A DNA stretch of 64,000 bases from Cupriavidus oxalaticus. Its GTDB lineage: Bacteria; Pseudomonadota; Gammaproteobacteria; Burkholderiales; Burkholderiaceae. This document shows positions 26,009 to 38,900 of the stretch, piece after piece. The number at the start of each line of letters is the position of its first letter. Position 1 is the first letter of the stretch. The notes under the pieces were generated by a model. It saw only the letters and a program-made list of their open reading frames with translations. It had not been told where the DNA came from and did not search any database. Both the position numbers and the translations under genes were made by a program. The DNA is taken from the NCBI RefSeq assembly GCF_004768545.1, contig NZ_CP038639.1:338636-402635 (forward strand), in the 5' to 3' direction.

Positions 26009-29000
26009 TCACGATACCTCCTTCTCGGCGGACTCCGGGATGTGCGTGGATTCCGACGGGAGGTGAGTCTTCATGATTCCGAACTCGAGCGTCGACAAGG
26101 AAGACTCAGTGCTTTCCCAACGGAAGTGGGCCCGGCGAACAAGCTTCGCTTCGCCTTCGTCGTCCCGCTGGTAGGACGAGAGCGTGTCTGCGGCCGGGTT
26201 CGGTGAATGCAGGGCGCACCATGCGTATTGTTCTTTTGGATCCCTGTTCTTCTCGAAAGCGAGCAGCGAGTACATCGCCTCAGGCGCCGGCAGCGCCGAG
26301 CGCGACTTGACGCCGATGAAGAGGTTCGCCGGCTCGGAGTCGTCCGGACTCGCTTTGGCCCGAAGCATCAGAAGATCGCCCGGACACAGTGCGCCGGCGC
26401 CGTTAGCGAGCATCGACAACGGAAGCGAGACCAGTCGGCCGGGCTCCAGAGACACGGCTTCGGATGCAATCATCTCCGTAAGCTTGAACTGCAGGACTTC
26501 GAAGTTGGCCGAGTCGCGGCGTTTCACCGCGGCAGTCAATGAGACAGGCAGCCCGCCCGCTCGCAAAGCCATCGTTTCCCCCGGTGTCACGAAGCCTCTG
26601 TCGACCCAAATCTGGTAGCGCTTTTGAGCCGATACGGGTCCAGTGAGACCGTTTGCACTCGCCGGCTCCACCTTTGAAAGCGCAAGGTCATATTCGGGAT
26701 CGTCGAAGAAGACCGTCCGCCCCGTCAGTGGCAGCGCGAAGGTCCCTGCGCGAGGCACGAAGACCTTGATGCCGATCGAGTGGAAGCTCACGGGCGCGAG
26801 CTGTCCGTTGGCGCCGAGAGGTTCCTTGGCAGTGAACTCCAGTCTTTCCACTTCGGGGTTCACGGCTTCAGGAAAATTGTGCGCGACATCGAGCGCAAGT
26901 TCGAAGACGCAGTCGCCTTCCCCTCTGATTAGCGGGCTGTCCTCCGCGGGATGGAACACGAGGTACTTGTCACCCGCGTCGGTTCGCTCCAGAGTGACGC
27001 GCTCGAAAGGTGCCCATCCCGACTCGTGGCGCAATCCGGCTCGCACCGATTCCTTTTGCGCATCCAGCAGGGCCATGAGGCGTGCCGCTGCGTTCGAGGT
27101 GGTGCTACCGAGGGCCAGGCAGCGAATCCTGACGGTCCCTCGCCACAAGAGGTCTTGGCCGCTAGACGCGGCCGTCTGCGGTTCCGGCTGTCCGATGAGG
27201 AGGCCCCAAGCCGGCACGCCACTCTTCTTGTCCGGCACTCCGAAGAACGCGTTCCATCGGCCACGCAACACGAGGCAGGAAGCCTCGGGCTGCCCGTACC
27301 ATCCGACAGGCCGGCGCCATGTGCCGCTCAAGCCATCGTTGACGGGCAACGCCTGCGGCCGGGGCAAACGGGCCCAGCGCGCTGCCGTAGGTCCGGCAAA
27401 CGCTCGGGCGGAGCTGCCGAGATTTGCACCCGCAGGAGCCCAAAGCACTCGCGCGCGCGACAGTGAAAAGGCGCCTGCCCGGTCCGACTGATCGAAGTCG
27501 TACAGAACCGGCGGCAAGTAGGTTTGTAGCGACACCGCTGCGTCAGCGAGCGTCGAGTCGGCGCGAACGAGCGCTTCAGCCAGCGACCTGGTCGAAGGCA
27601 CCACGGCTCGCACCATGCGCGTGCCAGCGGTTGCAACGGGCGCGGCGTCCTGCACGTCGAGATCCAGACTTGCCAGCGCCAAGTCTTCGTTGCGCTGCAG
27701 CCAGACCGTGGCCGCTTTTGGGGTCGCAACGGCACTGAAAGCATCGCCCGCCAGGCGTGCCGGCGCCACCATCCCGTGCAGCGAGGTCGACACCATTCCC
27801 GCCGACCGCCTGTGCGAACGCGCATCGAGCACAACATCCATCTGCGATTTCAGCGGGTTACCTGTGCGTTCCGGCCAAGTACGCCGGTTGTCCGTGTGAA
27901 GGAACGTGGAGCGTAGCCGCAGCGGGAAGCGAACGGATGCCAGCGCCGCGCCCTTCGCCAGCGGCAAACGAAGCGCGACGTGCAAGGGGCCCTGATCGAC
28001 CGTACGCAGCACGACAAAGGCTGGTGCCGAAACCGTCCCAAGCACGGCTTGCAGCAACTGCGACGGTCCCTCTTCCGCTAGCGCCTTGCCGGACTTGACT
28101 GGAATCAGTTTGATACCATTAGTGGTCCCTACGACGAGGTCGGCCTGCAGGTGCCGGTCGCGTAACGTTGACTCTGGCGCAATTGGCTCGACCGAGACGG
28201 TGCGCACGTGGCTGTGGCGGTCGCCAGAGCTATCGTCAAATGCAACGAGAATGCTCAGCACCCGCGATGGCACGATCATCGGCCAGTCCCGCAAGGCGCA
28301 CAGCATCACCGCGGCGCGCGGAAACACAAAGGGCAATCCTAGGGATGCGTTGCTCTTGCCCGCCCGCTGGAACTGCTCGACGTGCCAGCACACCTCCATG
28401 AACTCGTTGCCCTCGTGCAGAAAGCCGCGCCCGAGCTGCGCGCCCGAGGTACCCTGCGCACCGATGAAGGCCATCGCGAAGGGCACTGGTTCTTCTGCAG
28501 GACGGGAAAGTTTTCCAAGACCTTCTGCGGTGTCTGGCGGCAGCACCACAGGCAGGTTCAGTAGGTCATGACGCGACATACGCAGCGGTTTCACCCGCGC
28601 GTCCACACTGAGCGCATCGCGCAACGCCTGGCGAAGCGGCTCGCGCGGCAGATATTCCTCGTCGTCACCTGGGGCATCCAGTATCGCGACCATCGGCAGG
28701 TGCAGGTGCAGGTGCGCCGTCGGCGTTGTATTCGCCGGGACCAGGAAACTGCCGCTGCCCACGACGATCCACGTATCCTCGAGATTCTTGAGTGCTTTGA
28801 CCACCGCCGGTCCGAATAGCCCGGCCATGCCGATGCGCACGCGGCGCACGCCGGGGTCCGGGAAGTCGGGTACGCTGACGCCATCACCGCGGTACGACGG
28901 CGTGAAGGCAAAATTGTCCCCGAGGTCCTTGATCGCCTCAGCCAGCTCGGTAGCACTCCACAGCTGCATCGCGACGGCCGCTTCAAAGCGCGTTGCAGGA

Positions 29001-32000
29001 TAGCCCGTCCAGCGGAATTCTTGGTGCGCCTCAACGAGCCACGTCGCGGCCGGCTGGCGTCGCTGACTGCCGCGCAGCCGGATGCCAGCTACCCCTGCAG
29101 CCTTGCGAGGTTCGATCTGGCTGCCATCGATACGGTGGTCCGCAAGTCGGATGGCAACTAAGTGGCCCACTGGCGGGCGGCCGGCAAACGCCATTTCGAC
29201 GCTGTCGGCGGTTCCGAGCGCGGGCGGTTCCAGCTCCGGCCACCCTATGGCGGACTCGCGGTTGAGACCGCCATCGAAGCGGAACGCGTCGCGCGGTGCG
29301 CCGTCGCCTGACTGGTGCATCAGGTGTGAAATCGTCAACGTACCATCTATAGACTTGGCGACGATCTCGAAGAAGACGGACCGCAGTTTGAAACTGCCCC
29401 CTTGCTCCTCAGCCGTGGTGAACGCGAGGCTCGCGGTTACCAGGTCGGCCAGCGGACAGCCGGGGATGACGCGCACCTTCTGTGGGTCCAGACTGCCAAG
29501 CGTGAACGATCGAGAAATCGGGTCGACGTGTACTTCCTTGAAAGAGACCACGTTGCCGAACCATTGCACCGATAATACATTCGCAGGCGTCATGCCGGGC
29601 GCTTCGACCAGGCAGACAGTCACCCCGGTTCTCAGCTGGGCATCGACCTCCAGCCTCGAGAGGGTCGCGGTCGCAAGGTCGACACGTACGTCCGCGATCG
29701 AAAGGGCTCCAGCAAGCGGTGTGTGGCCAGGCCGGCCTGTCGCCAACTTCAACTGTCGGTCCGACCCGGGCACATAGACGAGCTTCACTGTCACAAGACT
29801 ACCGAGCACCTGCATCGTCATTGACGGAGAGACCAGTTTCAATCCGTTCAAGCCGATCTGTGGAACCCCGCTCAAGCGGGCCGAATCGGTGCCAAATATT
29901 TCCAGCGCATCATCGAGTTCCCATTCGACCGTGTTTCCAGGCCAAGGCGTCGAGATGCCGCTCAGGTTCAATCCGCTGTGAGCGCTCGCAACGAAAGTAA
30001 GTCGCACCCTACAGCGAGGGTCATTAGGTCGGGGCCGCGAGGCCGCACCGAGACCCAGTGCCCCATCGATCACACAACCGGTCACCTCCTTTCCCTGGGC
30101 ATCGAAGCTCACCTGCACCAGCGCCGCGGGCGCAAACCGGAACACACCGCCCAGAGAAAGGGACGTTATGCTTTTTTTCATGCCGAACGGCACGCCCCCG
30201 TCATCAACGAACAGGCTCCACGTCCAGCACACATCCAGTGCAGACGCCGCACCAGTGCCTGCTGGCGGCTTCCAATCGGCGGCCCCTTCCTCAACATACA
30301 GGTCGGTAAACGCTAGGCACCAATTCGCAATTCCCGGCCCTGCCATGGGCAGAACCTGAAGGCTCGAGCGGAGCTCTCCCGTGCGGTTGCCAAGGGAAAC
30401 GCTGCGCCGCACGAACGTGTCGGAGCGCAACGCCTTCTCCGACGACATGCCGCGCCCGTCGCGCACCGTCGCTGCGCCATCGCGGTCGGCGAGCGACCAA
30501 CCCACCACCGCCACCTGGCCGTTGCCGCCCAAGCTCACGCTGCCAGGTCTGGACAAGTCGGCCTTCCCGTTCGGGCCGATCAGCAGCATGTCGCCGCTTG
30601 CCCTCCACGTCCAGGCGTTAACTTCCTTGAACGTCACGCTGCCAAGCGTCCAGTTCGCGAAGTCCACCGCGTCGCTGACTTGAGCCGTGGCCGACCAAGT
30701 TAGCGGAGGTGCGAGCCCGTCAGGCACAACGGCGACGACACTGCCCGCTGGCGTGGCGGGGAACATCCGTGCATCCTGCGCTTCGGCGAGCTTGCCCATC
30801 CGGGCCCGCTCCTGCGCGAGTTGCACGAGTTGGGCAGGATCGCGCGCGGTAATCACCGGCTCGCGCGGGGTCGGGTTCTGCTCCTCGTCCACAGGCACAC
30901 CCGTGCGCGCCTGCGGTTCGGTGCACACGACCAGCGAATACGAGCCTTCGAAATAATACGTCGCGGCATTCTGCGCCCGCGTCGCGACGCCCGGCATCGT
31001 GAGCGCCGCGGCCGGCATATCAACATTGGGCAGCGGTTCGAATGTAGCCCGCTGTTTGTCGCCGATGCGCGGCGACAGGGTCTGCAAGCCAGTCAGCACG
31101 AACTCGGTTTCCGCTGAAGTGTAGGGTTCAAGCGCACGGCTGGCATGGGGTACTACCGAGGTAAGATTGTAACGCGTGAGGGGCATCGCCTGGATGGTCG
31201 GCAGCTTTGGATGCCTGAACCAGCCCCGCAGCGGACTGGCCCCAGGGTCCAGCATTTTTGGCCGGATACGCAGTGCGGCGCCGGCCCCGAGCGAAGGCGA
31301 TCGCTTCCAGCGCAACGCCGCGGCATCCCAGTCAACGCCGCTCGCCCGCGACGGTGCAAGCACCGAGCAGCCTTCCAGGACGAACGGAGCCCTCCCGGTG
31401 TCGTAGCAGTTCGCAAGTTCGACAGGAACGAACGCATCCGCGTCGGCATCCACGCGCGGCAGAGCATCGTCGCCGTCTGGCTTGCGTGCCGCGAGCCAGA
31501 GCGCACCGACGATCCGCAATGCGCATCCGGCGAGCGTCACGTTTGCCTCTGAGAGCTCGGGCTTGGCGGGATCGGTGAGGTCGAACTGCAACGCAAAGCT
31601 GAAGTCCTCCGGTGCGTCGAGTTGCACGCTCCAGGGCACTTCGCTGGCGGGCACGCCCGGCTGGCGCAGGTCATGTCTGCGCAACCCAAGACACAGGCCA
31701 CCACTCGCTTCTTTGCTGTCGGCTGGCGCAACGCGCTTCGGAAGCTTGAACGCATCGGACTCCGGCGCAAAGGGAAGGGCCACCCATCCGCGGCTCTCGG
31801 CGACAAAGCCGATTTCAGGCTTGTCCCTGGTCTCGGCCACTTCGCCATATGCGCCTCTTAGTTGCTGCAGCACCTTGCGCGCGGCATGCACGAGCGGAAC
31901 CTTCCCGCCGAGGTCCATGTGCTCGGTGCCAGTGCGCCATACATAGCTGATATTCGCCGATGTGGCCCCCGAAACAGCGCGAGAAAGCCGTATGAAATTG

Positions 32001-32923
32001 GACCCGATGCTCAGCTCCGTCTTCCGCGGAGCCAACTCGAGCACACGTTCCGGTGGCAGCAACTGGCTCTCCATTGGCTGGTCGGCGAGCCAGATCCGCG
32101 TGATATCCTGCGGCAGGCTGGGCTTCGACCAGTCGACCTGCAGGCGCCCGTTGCTAACCGTGACCGGCCATGTCAGGGAAGGCAGGTCCTCTCCGACGAA
32201 AAAATCCGCCCGCAACCATGCCGTCTGCTGCGACGTGGCGAGCACCGTGCGCAGCGCTGACCAGACGGCACGCCACTGAAATGCGGCGTGTGATGACTGG
32301 CGGGCAGGGAGCAGTTCGATGAAGTGATTGCCGTCGGACATCGAAAGGCGCACGCAGGTCTGAATTCTGTCAGCCGGCTTGTCGAGCCGCGGCACGTGGG
32401 CGGTGAAAACCACACACTCGCGTTCGAGCAGCACGGGGCCTACGATGTCCACGTTTTTGGCGACAAAGACATCGGACAGCGCACCCGCTGCAAGTTCGAG
32501 CGAGCCTTCGTGCAGCACATATGGTGGGACGTCGATGCCCCCTGCGCCGCCGAACGGATGTGGCCCTACCCCGCTGGCCTCCACTCGCTGCTCGCCTGAC
32601 AGCTGCACGCTTTGCCAAGTACCAGCAATCAGCAGGCTGACCTGGCCCGCAGTGCCGGTCGCCGACACGAAGATCTCCTCGAGGACGGGGTCGACGTAGC
32701 GCAGGCTCGCGCCCGTCGAGGTTTGCATCGTGCGATCGACGACCCGCAGCCAGGTAGTGCGAATTGCGTGCACGCCGGGCGTGCCACCTGTGTCCTTGTT
32801 GCCTTTGCCGCGGGGCACGCGTTGCGCGCGGGCCTGGAGTTCCCAGGCACGTGCGCCGACGTCCCGGCAGCTCAGGAGGCTGATGGTACCCAGCGAAGTC
32901 TTCTTGGGGCTTTCGGTTGCCAT
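26009..32923 (-). CDS. Giant protein 2, about 2304 aa, unknown function
   Basis: I start at ATG 32923 (MATESPKKTSLGTISLLSC), which has the ribosome-binding site AGGAGG, 13 bases after the stop of the larger gene upstream. A frame open further up to 33076 lies inside that gene. The protein has no signal peptide, no transmembrane segment and no catalytic motif I recognise. It is beta-rich throughout, with many short alternating strands and Pro/Gly turns (for example VRVDLATATLSRLEVDAQLR and SVEMAFAGRPPVGHLVAIRL), suggesting a long chain of beta-sandwich or beta-groove modules. An intact 6.9-kb frame indicates selection to keep it. It is surely co-transcribed with the 3441-aa partner. Confidence 0.85.
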   Translation of the reverse strand: MATESPKKTSLGTISLLSCRDVGARAWELQARAQRVPRGKGNKDTGGTPGVHAIRTTWLRVVDRTMQTSTGASLRYVDPVLEEIFVSATGTAGQVSLLIAGTWQSVQLSGEQRVEASGVGPHPFGGAGGIDVPPYVLHEGSLELAAGALSDVFVAKNVDIVGPVLLERECVVFTAHVPRLDKPADRIQTCVRLSMSDGNHFIELLPARQSSHAAFQWRAVWSALRTVLATSQQTAWLRADFFVGEDLPSLTWPVTVSNGRLQVDWSKPSLPQDITRIWLADQPMESQLLPPERVLELAPRKTELSIGSNFIRLSRAVSGATSANISYVWRTGTEHMDLGGKVPLVHAARKVLQQLRGAYGEVAETRDKPEIGFVAESRGWVALPFAPESDAFKLPKRVAPADSKEASGGLCLGLRRHDLRQPGVPASEVPWSVQLDAPEDFSFALQFDLTDPAKPELSEANVTLAGCALRIVGALWLAARKPDGDDALPRVDADADAFVPVELANCYDTGRAPFVLEGCSVLAPSRASGVDWDAAALRWKRSPSLGAGAALRIRPKMLDPGASPLRGWFRHPKLPTIQAMPLTRYNLTSVVPHASRALEPYTSAETEFVLTGLQTLSPRIGDKQRATFEPLPNVDMPAAALTMPGVATRAQNAATYYFEGSYSLVVCTEPQARTGVPVDEEQNPTPREPVITARDPAQLVQLAQERARMGKLAEAQDARMFPATPAGSVVAVVPDGLAPPLTWSATAQVSDAVDFANWTLGSVTFKEVNAWTWRASGDMLLIGPNGKADLSRPGSVSLGGNGQVAVVGWSLADRDGAATVRDGRGMSSEKALRSDTFVRRSVSLGNRTGELRSSLQVLPMAGPGIANWCLAFTDLYVEEGAADWKPPAGTGAASALDVCWTWSLFVDDGGVPFGMKKSITSLSLGGVFRFAPAALVQVSFDAQGKEVTGCVIDGALGLGAASRPRPNDPRCRVRLTFVASAHSGLNLSGISTPWPGNTVEWELDDALEIFGTDSARLSGVPQIGLNGLKLVSPSMTMQVLGSLVTVKLVYVPGSDRQLKLATGRPGHTPLAGALSIADVRVDLATATLSRLEVDAQLRTGVTVCLVEAPGMTPANVLSVQWFGNVVSFKEVHVDPISRSFTLGSLDPQKVRVIPGCPLADLVTASLAFTTAEEQGGSFKLRSVFFEIVAKSIDGTLTISHLMHQSGDGAPRDAFRFDGGLNRESAIGWPELEPPALGTADSVEMAFAGRPPVGHLVAIRLADHRIDGSQIEPRKAAGVAGIRLRGSQRRQPAATWLVEAHQEFRWTGYPATRFEAAVAMQLWSATELAEAIKDLGDNFAFTPSYRGDGVSVPDFPDPGVRRVRIGMAGLFGPAVVKALKNLEDTWIVVGSGSFLVPANTTPTAHLHLHLPMVAILDAPGDDEEYLPREPLRQALRDALSVDARVKPLRMSRHDLLNLPVVLPPDTAEGLGKLSRPAEEPVPFAMAFIGAQGTSGAQLGRGFLHEGNEFMEVCWHVEQFQRAGKSNASLGLPFVFPRAAVMLCALRDWPMIVPSRVLSILVAFDDSSGDRHSHVRTVSVEPIAPESTLRDRHLQADLVVGTTNGIKLIPVKSGKALAEEGPSQLLQAVLGTVSAPAFVVLRTVDQGPLHVALRLPLAKGAALASVRFPLRLRSTFLHTDNRRTWPERTGNPLKSQMDVVLDARSHRRSAGMVSTSLHGMVAPARLAGDAFSAVATPKAATVWLQRNEDLALASLDLDVQDAAPVATAGTRMVRAVVPSTRSLAEALVRADSTLADAAVSLQTYLPPVLYDFDQSDRAGAFSLSRARVLWAPAGANLGSSARAFAGPTAARWARLPRPQALPVNDGLSGTWRRPVGWYGQPEASCLVLRGRWNAFFGVPDKKSGVPAWGLLIGQPEPQTAASSGQDLLWRGTVRIRCLALGSTTSNAAARLMALLDAQKESVRAGLRHESGWAPFERVTLERTDAGDKYLVFHPAEDSPLIRGEGDCVFELALDVAHNFPEAVNPEVERLEFTAKEPLGANGQLAPVSFHSIGIKVFVPRAGTFALPLTGRTVFFDDPEYDLALSKVEPASANGLTGPVSAQKRYQIWVDRGFVTPGETMALRAGGLPVSLTAAVKRRDSANFEVLQFKLTEMIASEAVSLEPGRLVSLPLSMLANGAGALCPGDLLMLRAKASPDDSEPANLFIGVKSRSALPAPEAMYSLLAFEKNRDPKEQYAWCALHSPNPAADTLSSYQRDDEGEAKLVRRAHFRWESTESSLSTLEFGIMKTHLPSESTHIPESAEKEVS

Positions 32924-32936
32924 GGCACCTCCTGGC

Positions 32937-35900
32937 CTACACGAGTTTGAGGGGCAGCAGTTGCAGCGGCACAGCATCGCCGCGTTGCGCGGTGATGTGC
33001 AGGCGCAGCCCGGACCCCATCGCGAGCTCCTTCTGCGCCGACCATAGGGCCGTGGCGCGCTGCTTCGCCTGCGCATTCACGGCGAGCAAATGGAATTCCT
33101 TCGGGCTCATGAGGTCCGGTAGGAGATACCTTGGCTGGCTGAGTTGCTCCATTGCGATGAGCGGCGTGATCGGCTTGTCTATCAAACCGGGCAGCCATGG
33201 AACGTCGAAATCCAGTGCCCCTCCCGGGTATGGCCACCGCTTGTGCAGCAAGGGCTCCAGCCGGTCGCAGACGAGTGTGGCAATCAGCCGTGGGGCAGGA
33301 TCGTTGCCGTGGTGCTTGGCCCACGCGTCGAACGCGTTGATGAGCTGGGTCCACTCCGCGTCATCCCTCGGTTTGACGACCTCCATCCGGTAGAGCTGTG
33401 CAGCGGGTAGCGGTTCGAAAAATTTCGTCTTGTCGTGCGCAACGCCGATGCCATCGGACACCAGGCGCTCCCAGAGTTGCGCTGCCCATGCGAGCCGCTG
33501 TTCACCGCTTGCCTGCGGCAAGCGATCGAGCAGCACCGTCAGCCACGCCAGCGACCAGCCGCCAGGCACGCGCAAGGCGCCATCTGCGCCCCGGGCGATT
33601 TCGGGGAATGCGTCCGCCGGCATGCCTGGCAAAGTGAGCCCTTTTCCAAGTGGTGAGAGCATAACGCGCAGCGCGCGACCGCTTTTTTCCGGAGTGGCCG
33701 TGACTTGCCAGTCGCGCGAGATCGGCATCACTTTGTACGGCTGCTGTGCGTCGGGCGCTGCCCTGACCACGCGCGCGAGCGGGTCCACCGCGGCGCGCGG
33801 TTCTCCTTGCGCCGGCCGGGGCGGAGCAACCAGGTCTAATTGGTAGATCACCCCAGGGTCAGGCACGCGTGCAACATCGTCGCGCCAGAGGCTCTCCGTC
33901 ACGGGATCAGTGGTGTCGCGGTATTGCAGCAAGTCGATCCGCCGGCCGAACACGGCGTGGGCGGTAGCTCCGTCGGCGACTTCCACGTCCATCGCGCGAA
34001 CGCCTGTTCCATCGACCTCAGTCTCTCCAGTCCAGGAGTGGCCGCCGATCAGCGATCGAGTGCCCGTGGCCCTGTCGATGAGGACCAGCCGCGCGGCTGG
34101 ATTCGGCAGGGCGGCCACGGCGGGCACCGACACCTCCGTTCCCGCGCCGGCGGCCACGGCGGCGAATGTCCGATACCAGTGCGGCAGGTAGCTGACGAGC
34201 CGCACGCGCGCACGCTCGAACGCCAGTAGCGGGCTGGCAAGGGAGTCGATGGCGGCTATCGCGGCGACATCCGGTGGGACACGCGCGACATCATCAAACG
34301 TCGGAACGCGCGGCAGCGCACGAAGGAATGCCTGGCACCACGCCGGGTCTGCGGGCGTTCCAAGCTGCGTGAAGAGCTCGCCAGCGTGCGCGAGGTTGCG
34401 CTGGGCAGGTGCATTGGCGCGCGCGATCCTGCGCTCCGGATGATGGGGGAGCAATAGCACACTACTAAGACCTGGGTCGATGCCGAGCCGGGTCGCGCCA
34501 GGCCCGGGCGACTCGTGGGGCTGGGTCGCGACGAGCCCGTTCGGCGTGCGCCACCACACGACGTCCTGGAGGCGGCCAAGCGCGATGAGCGCCGGCGGCA
34601 GCACCGGCGCAGTTCGCTCCACGCTGGCGACGACGAAAGGAAGGACGTCGTTCGCAGTGTCCGCACCACGCTGCGCCACGACACAATGGCCGGCGGCCTC
34701 GAGCACGGACGCATAACGCCACTGCGGCGTGACCGCATAGGCAAACTGGTGCGCGTAGCCGTCCGCCTCCGGAATCACGATGCGCGCGCGGCCATAGCGG
34801 TCCTGGGCCACCATTACTGGCTCGTTCGCCTCCGTCGCCGCGTAGGCGCACGTCACGGTGCCGTCGAGGGGTGCACCCGACGCGTGCTCGAAGAAACGCT
34901 GGTTGTACTTCAGCCAGTAAGTGCCAAGCGTCTTTTTTTCCGAGTCCTCATTGTCCGGGTCAAGCCCGAGGACGTTGTTGAGGAGCCTGCAGAAGCGGCT
35001 TATCTGTAGTTGAGTCAACTCTGCTTCGTCCACCGCCCATTTGACAGGTGGGAATCGCCCATAGGCATCGGGAAGATCACCGCCAAGTCCCGGCAGCAGG
35101 TCTTGATCACCGAGTGTCCCAATGGGATTCCGGTAGCGAATGAACACCACGTGCCCACAGGCGCTACCACCGGCATCCGCCGCCGCGAGCATCGCCATGA
35201 GGTCGGCCGGTTTGGCAATTGAGCTGACGTTTGTGTCGCCAGCTAGCATCGCGTCGAAGCCGCCGCCGCCCTTTAGTGCGTCCTCCGTTGCCGATGCCGG
35301 CAATCGCTCTACGCGGTACGAGTAGTACTTCACGATCCGGGGCCGAACGCTGATTCGAATCATTGACAGTGCATGGTCGCGCAGCCAGCCATCTTCGGGC
35401 GGGCCGAGTGTGCCGTCGGGGTCCGCAGGTGCGTCGAAGGGGACCGTTTGCACAAGCCCGCCGGGCTGCAGTAGCAGTTCCACAGTCAGGAACCTCAGTG
35501 CTTCCGTGTGCATCTGCTCGCTTTGAAGTTCCGCAACTGCCTTCTTAAGTTGCTCCTGCAATGCTTCGAACCCAAGGTACGAATCATCGAATGGGTCGAA
35601 GAGGCGCAGCGTCACGCCGAGCCCGAGCCTGTCCAGCATCAGCCAGCCGTAGGGGTCCTGCGTATCGTTGGTCGCCGCCATGAACTCATCCATGCTCTTC
35701 GCCTTGAGCGAGGGCGGCGGCCTGCGATCTGCCTCCAGTGGCCTGCCATCGGGCGAGCGTCGCATCCGTGTGATGACCGATTCGAGCAAGGGATGCAGCG
35801 CGCGGTCGTAGTCGAGCGCCACCTGCTCCCGGAGCAGACTTATTGGCTCAGCGTTCGAGTCAGGCCTGAACATACAGTTTAAGTTCAACTGCCAGGCGCG

Positions 35901-38900
35901 CAGCTGCAAAGATTGTAGGCCGACGCAGTCTTTATCAAAGGGTGCCTTGTCTTTGTCAACCGGGTAGGCTTGGAGGCGACGAAGCGCGCTACGCAACGAC
36001 TGTGCCGCGTCATCGACACTGCCCACGAAGTGGAGCTCGTCTTCGTTACGCAGCTCCCAGGCCGTATTGATCGCATCGCGCTTCGCCGTGTTCGCGGGTC
36101 CAGCCTTGCGCAGCGCGAATGACCATTGGGGCTCGGGTGAACTTTCGTGGCTTCGCTGGCGATCGATGCGCAGCTTGATCACGTCCGGCACGCCCTTGCG
36201 CAGCAGCGCAGCCAGCAGCTCGCGCGATGGCTCGGGGATGACCTCAAAGCGAGGCTGCATCGGCGGCCACTCGATGTACGACTCCGCCGGAGAGTACCAT
36301 GCGCCGCGTGCGCGCTGCCGTGCGGCTCGGCTCGGGTAGACCGCCTTCCAGTTGGCCACCTCGCCAACTTCCCCCGGAATGAGGGGAATTTTGTCCCGTT
36401 CGAGCAGGCGCACTGATGCGACGCGGCGCGCAGACGTCCACGCTGTTGCGGATTCGGCGGCGTTGGGCGCTTCGGCCCCGTCCAAGTCCAGCCGGAGGAT
36501 ATCGAATCCCGCCAGCATGCGGTAGCGCGCTAGACCGACAGTATCCAAGCCTGGTGGCGTGACGTTCCACATCAGTTGCGTCGCGGCGCCGAAATCGGGA
36601 TGCGGCACGCACACCGCTCCTTTGACGTCTGGTACGACTAGAATTGCCCGTCCCGCATCGACGGGCTCCAGGCTTTGCGCCGCCACCGGCTCGAGGACCG
36701 TCGCCTCGTCACCCTCCGCTTGCCGGATGTACTCGAATGCGCCGGGACGCAGTCCGATGAACCGCTGCGTTGAACCGGGAGTCGTGCGCAACTCCACGTT
36801 CAGCTCGACCTCCACGCATGCCGACTCGACCAGGACACGCCCAAGGTCCTTGCATTGGTCCTTTTCGCACACGACCTGCTGCGCGAGGATACGCCACGCC
36901 CGGGGGTTCGACGTATCAGCGAGTACCTTGCGCACTGCGTCGGCGGCGGCGTTCTCTAGCTTTAGCCGCAGCACGTCGTCCTGGTCCGGTTGCGTCGTAG
37001 CGCGAATACAAATTTCGACGTCGCCGGGCTGCGTGACCGAGCTCGATCCCAGCCAGCCCCCAAGGCTGCGCTGCGTCTCCGCGTCCGAGCCGTACTGGCC
37101 AGACGGAATGATCTCCTGTGGCCGAAGCAAAAGCCGCCAGGCACGCTCGCCGCCGGCCGGAATCGTCTGGTTCTTGACGCTTAGCTCGAGCACGACCTGA
37201 AGGCGCTTCTCCGGTTCCTTGGACGGATCGATCGTGAAAAACGCCCTCGCCTCGCGTAGTGCCTCCAGTTCGGGCCAGCCGCCGAAAGGCAGCACGAAAT
37301 TGCTGTACATCCTGCCACGTGTGTTGCTCACGCACACGGGCGTGATCGAGTAGCGGACCAGCGCGGCTGTACCCGCTTCCCGCAGTTCCTTGCGCTGCGC
37401 AGGAGTGAGATCCTCGAATTCGTCAGTGAACTGCCACTCGCCGCGCACGATGCGTCGCTTGGTGTCGGACACGTTATTGGGGCCCGCTGCGCTGTCGGCG
37501 TCGGCACGCTTGACGCATATCGGGTCGGATTCGATCGTGCGACTAGGGAGCTCGATTGATCGGCGGATTTCGCTGTACTGTAGGTAGTGCTCGACATTAT
37601 CGCCGTGCTTCCATTGGAGTTCCCAGTCCAGTCGCACCTTGCCGCCACTGCAGTCGCTTTGCGGTAACGAAAATGTCGGCGACGCCTTCTCGAACGTCTT
37701 CGAGGGCGGATTGAAGACCTTGCAGCCCATCGAGGGGAGCCAGTGGTTCGCCAACTGCTCATCAGCGACCCGCTTTTTTACAAACGCTACTGGCGCATCC
37801 TCGCTTGCTCCATTAAGGACTTTCCGGCGCACGAGGAACGTCAGGCCGAGGTCCAGAGCATGTGCCTGCTGCGGCGTCGCGCCGTCGGCGGCGTAGCTGA
37901 ACAGGTCCGATACAAACTTGTGCAGCAGAAAGTCTCGCGCCTCATGGCAACGCCGGTCGGCGGGATCGATATGGATGGCGTTTGCGTAGCGCCGTTGTTG
38001 CTCGACATGGGCATCCACCATGTCGCCGGACCGCGTCGAGTCGCTGATGAGCACTGCCTCAAGCCGGGTAGCTGGTTCGTAGTACGGCGCGCTCTGCTGC
38101 GGACGTTGCGCAGAAGTGCGGAACGCGGCGAAGAACAGGTCGCCAAGATTCGCCTTGCCCGTGTCCGGCATCGGACCGATGGCCCCCTTGTCCTTCGTCG
38201 ATTCCTCATAAGTCAATGCCGCATTCCAGCGCACTGTGGTCTCGATATGGGCGACGTCGGCCGCCGCCACCGGCACCCAGTTGCCGTTGCTCCACCGATA
38301 GATGTCGGTGTCGCCGCTGATCGGAAGGCCCGAGAGGTCCACGCAGTGGTCCGGGGCGGGGATGACCCCGAGCGGAAACGTGATATTGGGAATCGGAGGC
38401 GCCGCATAAAACGACGCCCGCTTGTCAGTCCGCGCGTCCAGGGGCAGGAAGGTCAGGTAGACCCACTCCGAAGGATCCAGATCCACACGATCCGCGGGCG
38501 GCACTCTGGGATAGGTCGCCACAATATGGAAGTCCGTCGGACCGATCGGATTGCACTTGCTTTCGCCTGGCCTCACAAACGCCTTTGGAAGCGCTTCCTC
38601 TTGCGGCACCGGAGCCAATTGGTCGGGATGTGAGTTCGCGCTGCCAGCAATGGCCTGCGCGTCGCGGCGCACCGCGCCGGTCTGTTGTACCTTCTCCAGT
38701 GCCTGGTCCTGTCGTGCGAGCGTCGGCGATACGGACGGCACCGGCTGCTCTAGCCCAACCTGCATGAATTGCGCGACGCGGGCAGCCGCCGCGTCGACCA
38801 GGCCGGTGTTGGACGCGAGACCGATTGAAAGCCCCAGCGACCGGCCAAAGACCGACACGGCAATCGTCGCCCGCACGCGCGTGCCGAGGCTGCCGTCGCC

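Noticed and set aside
33076..33076. Upstream start of giant protein 2 at 33076
   Set aside because: It lies inside the preceding giant gene, whereas ATG 32923 has AGGAGG and a 13-base gap.
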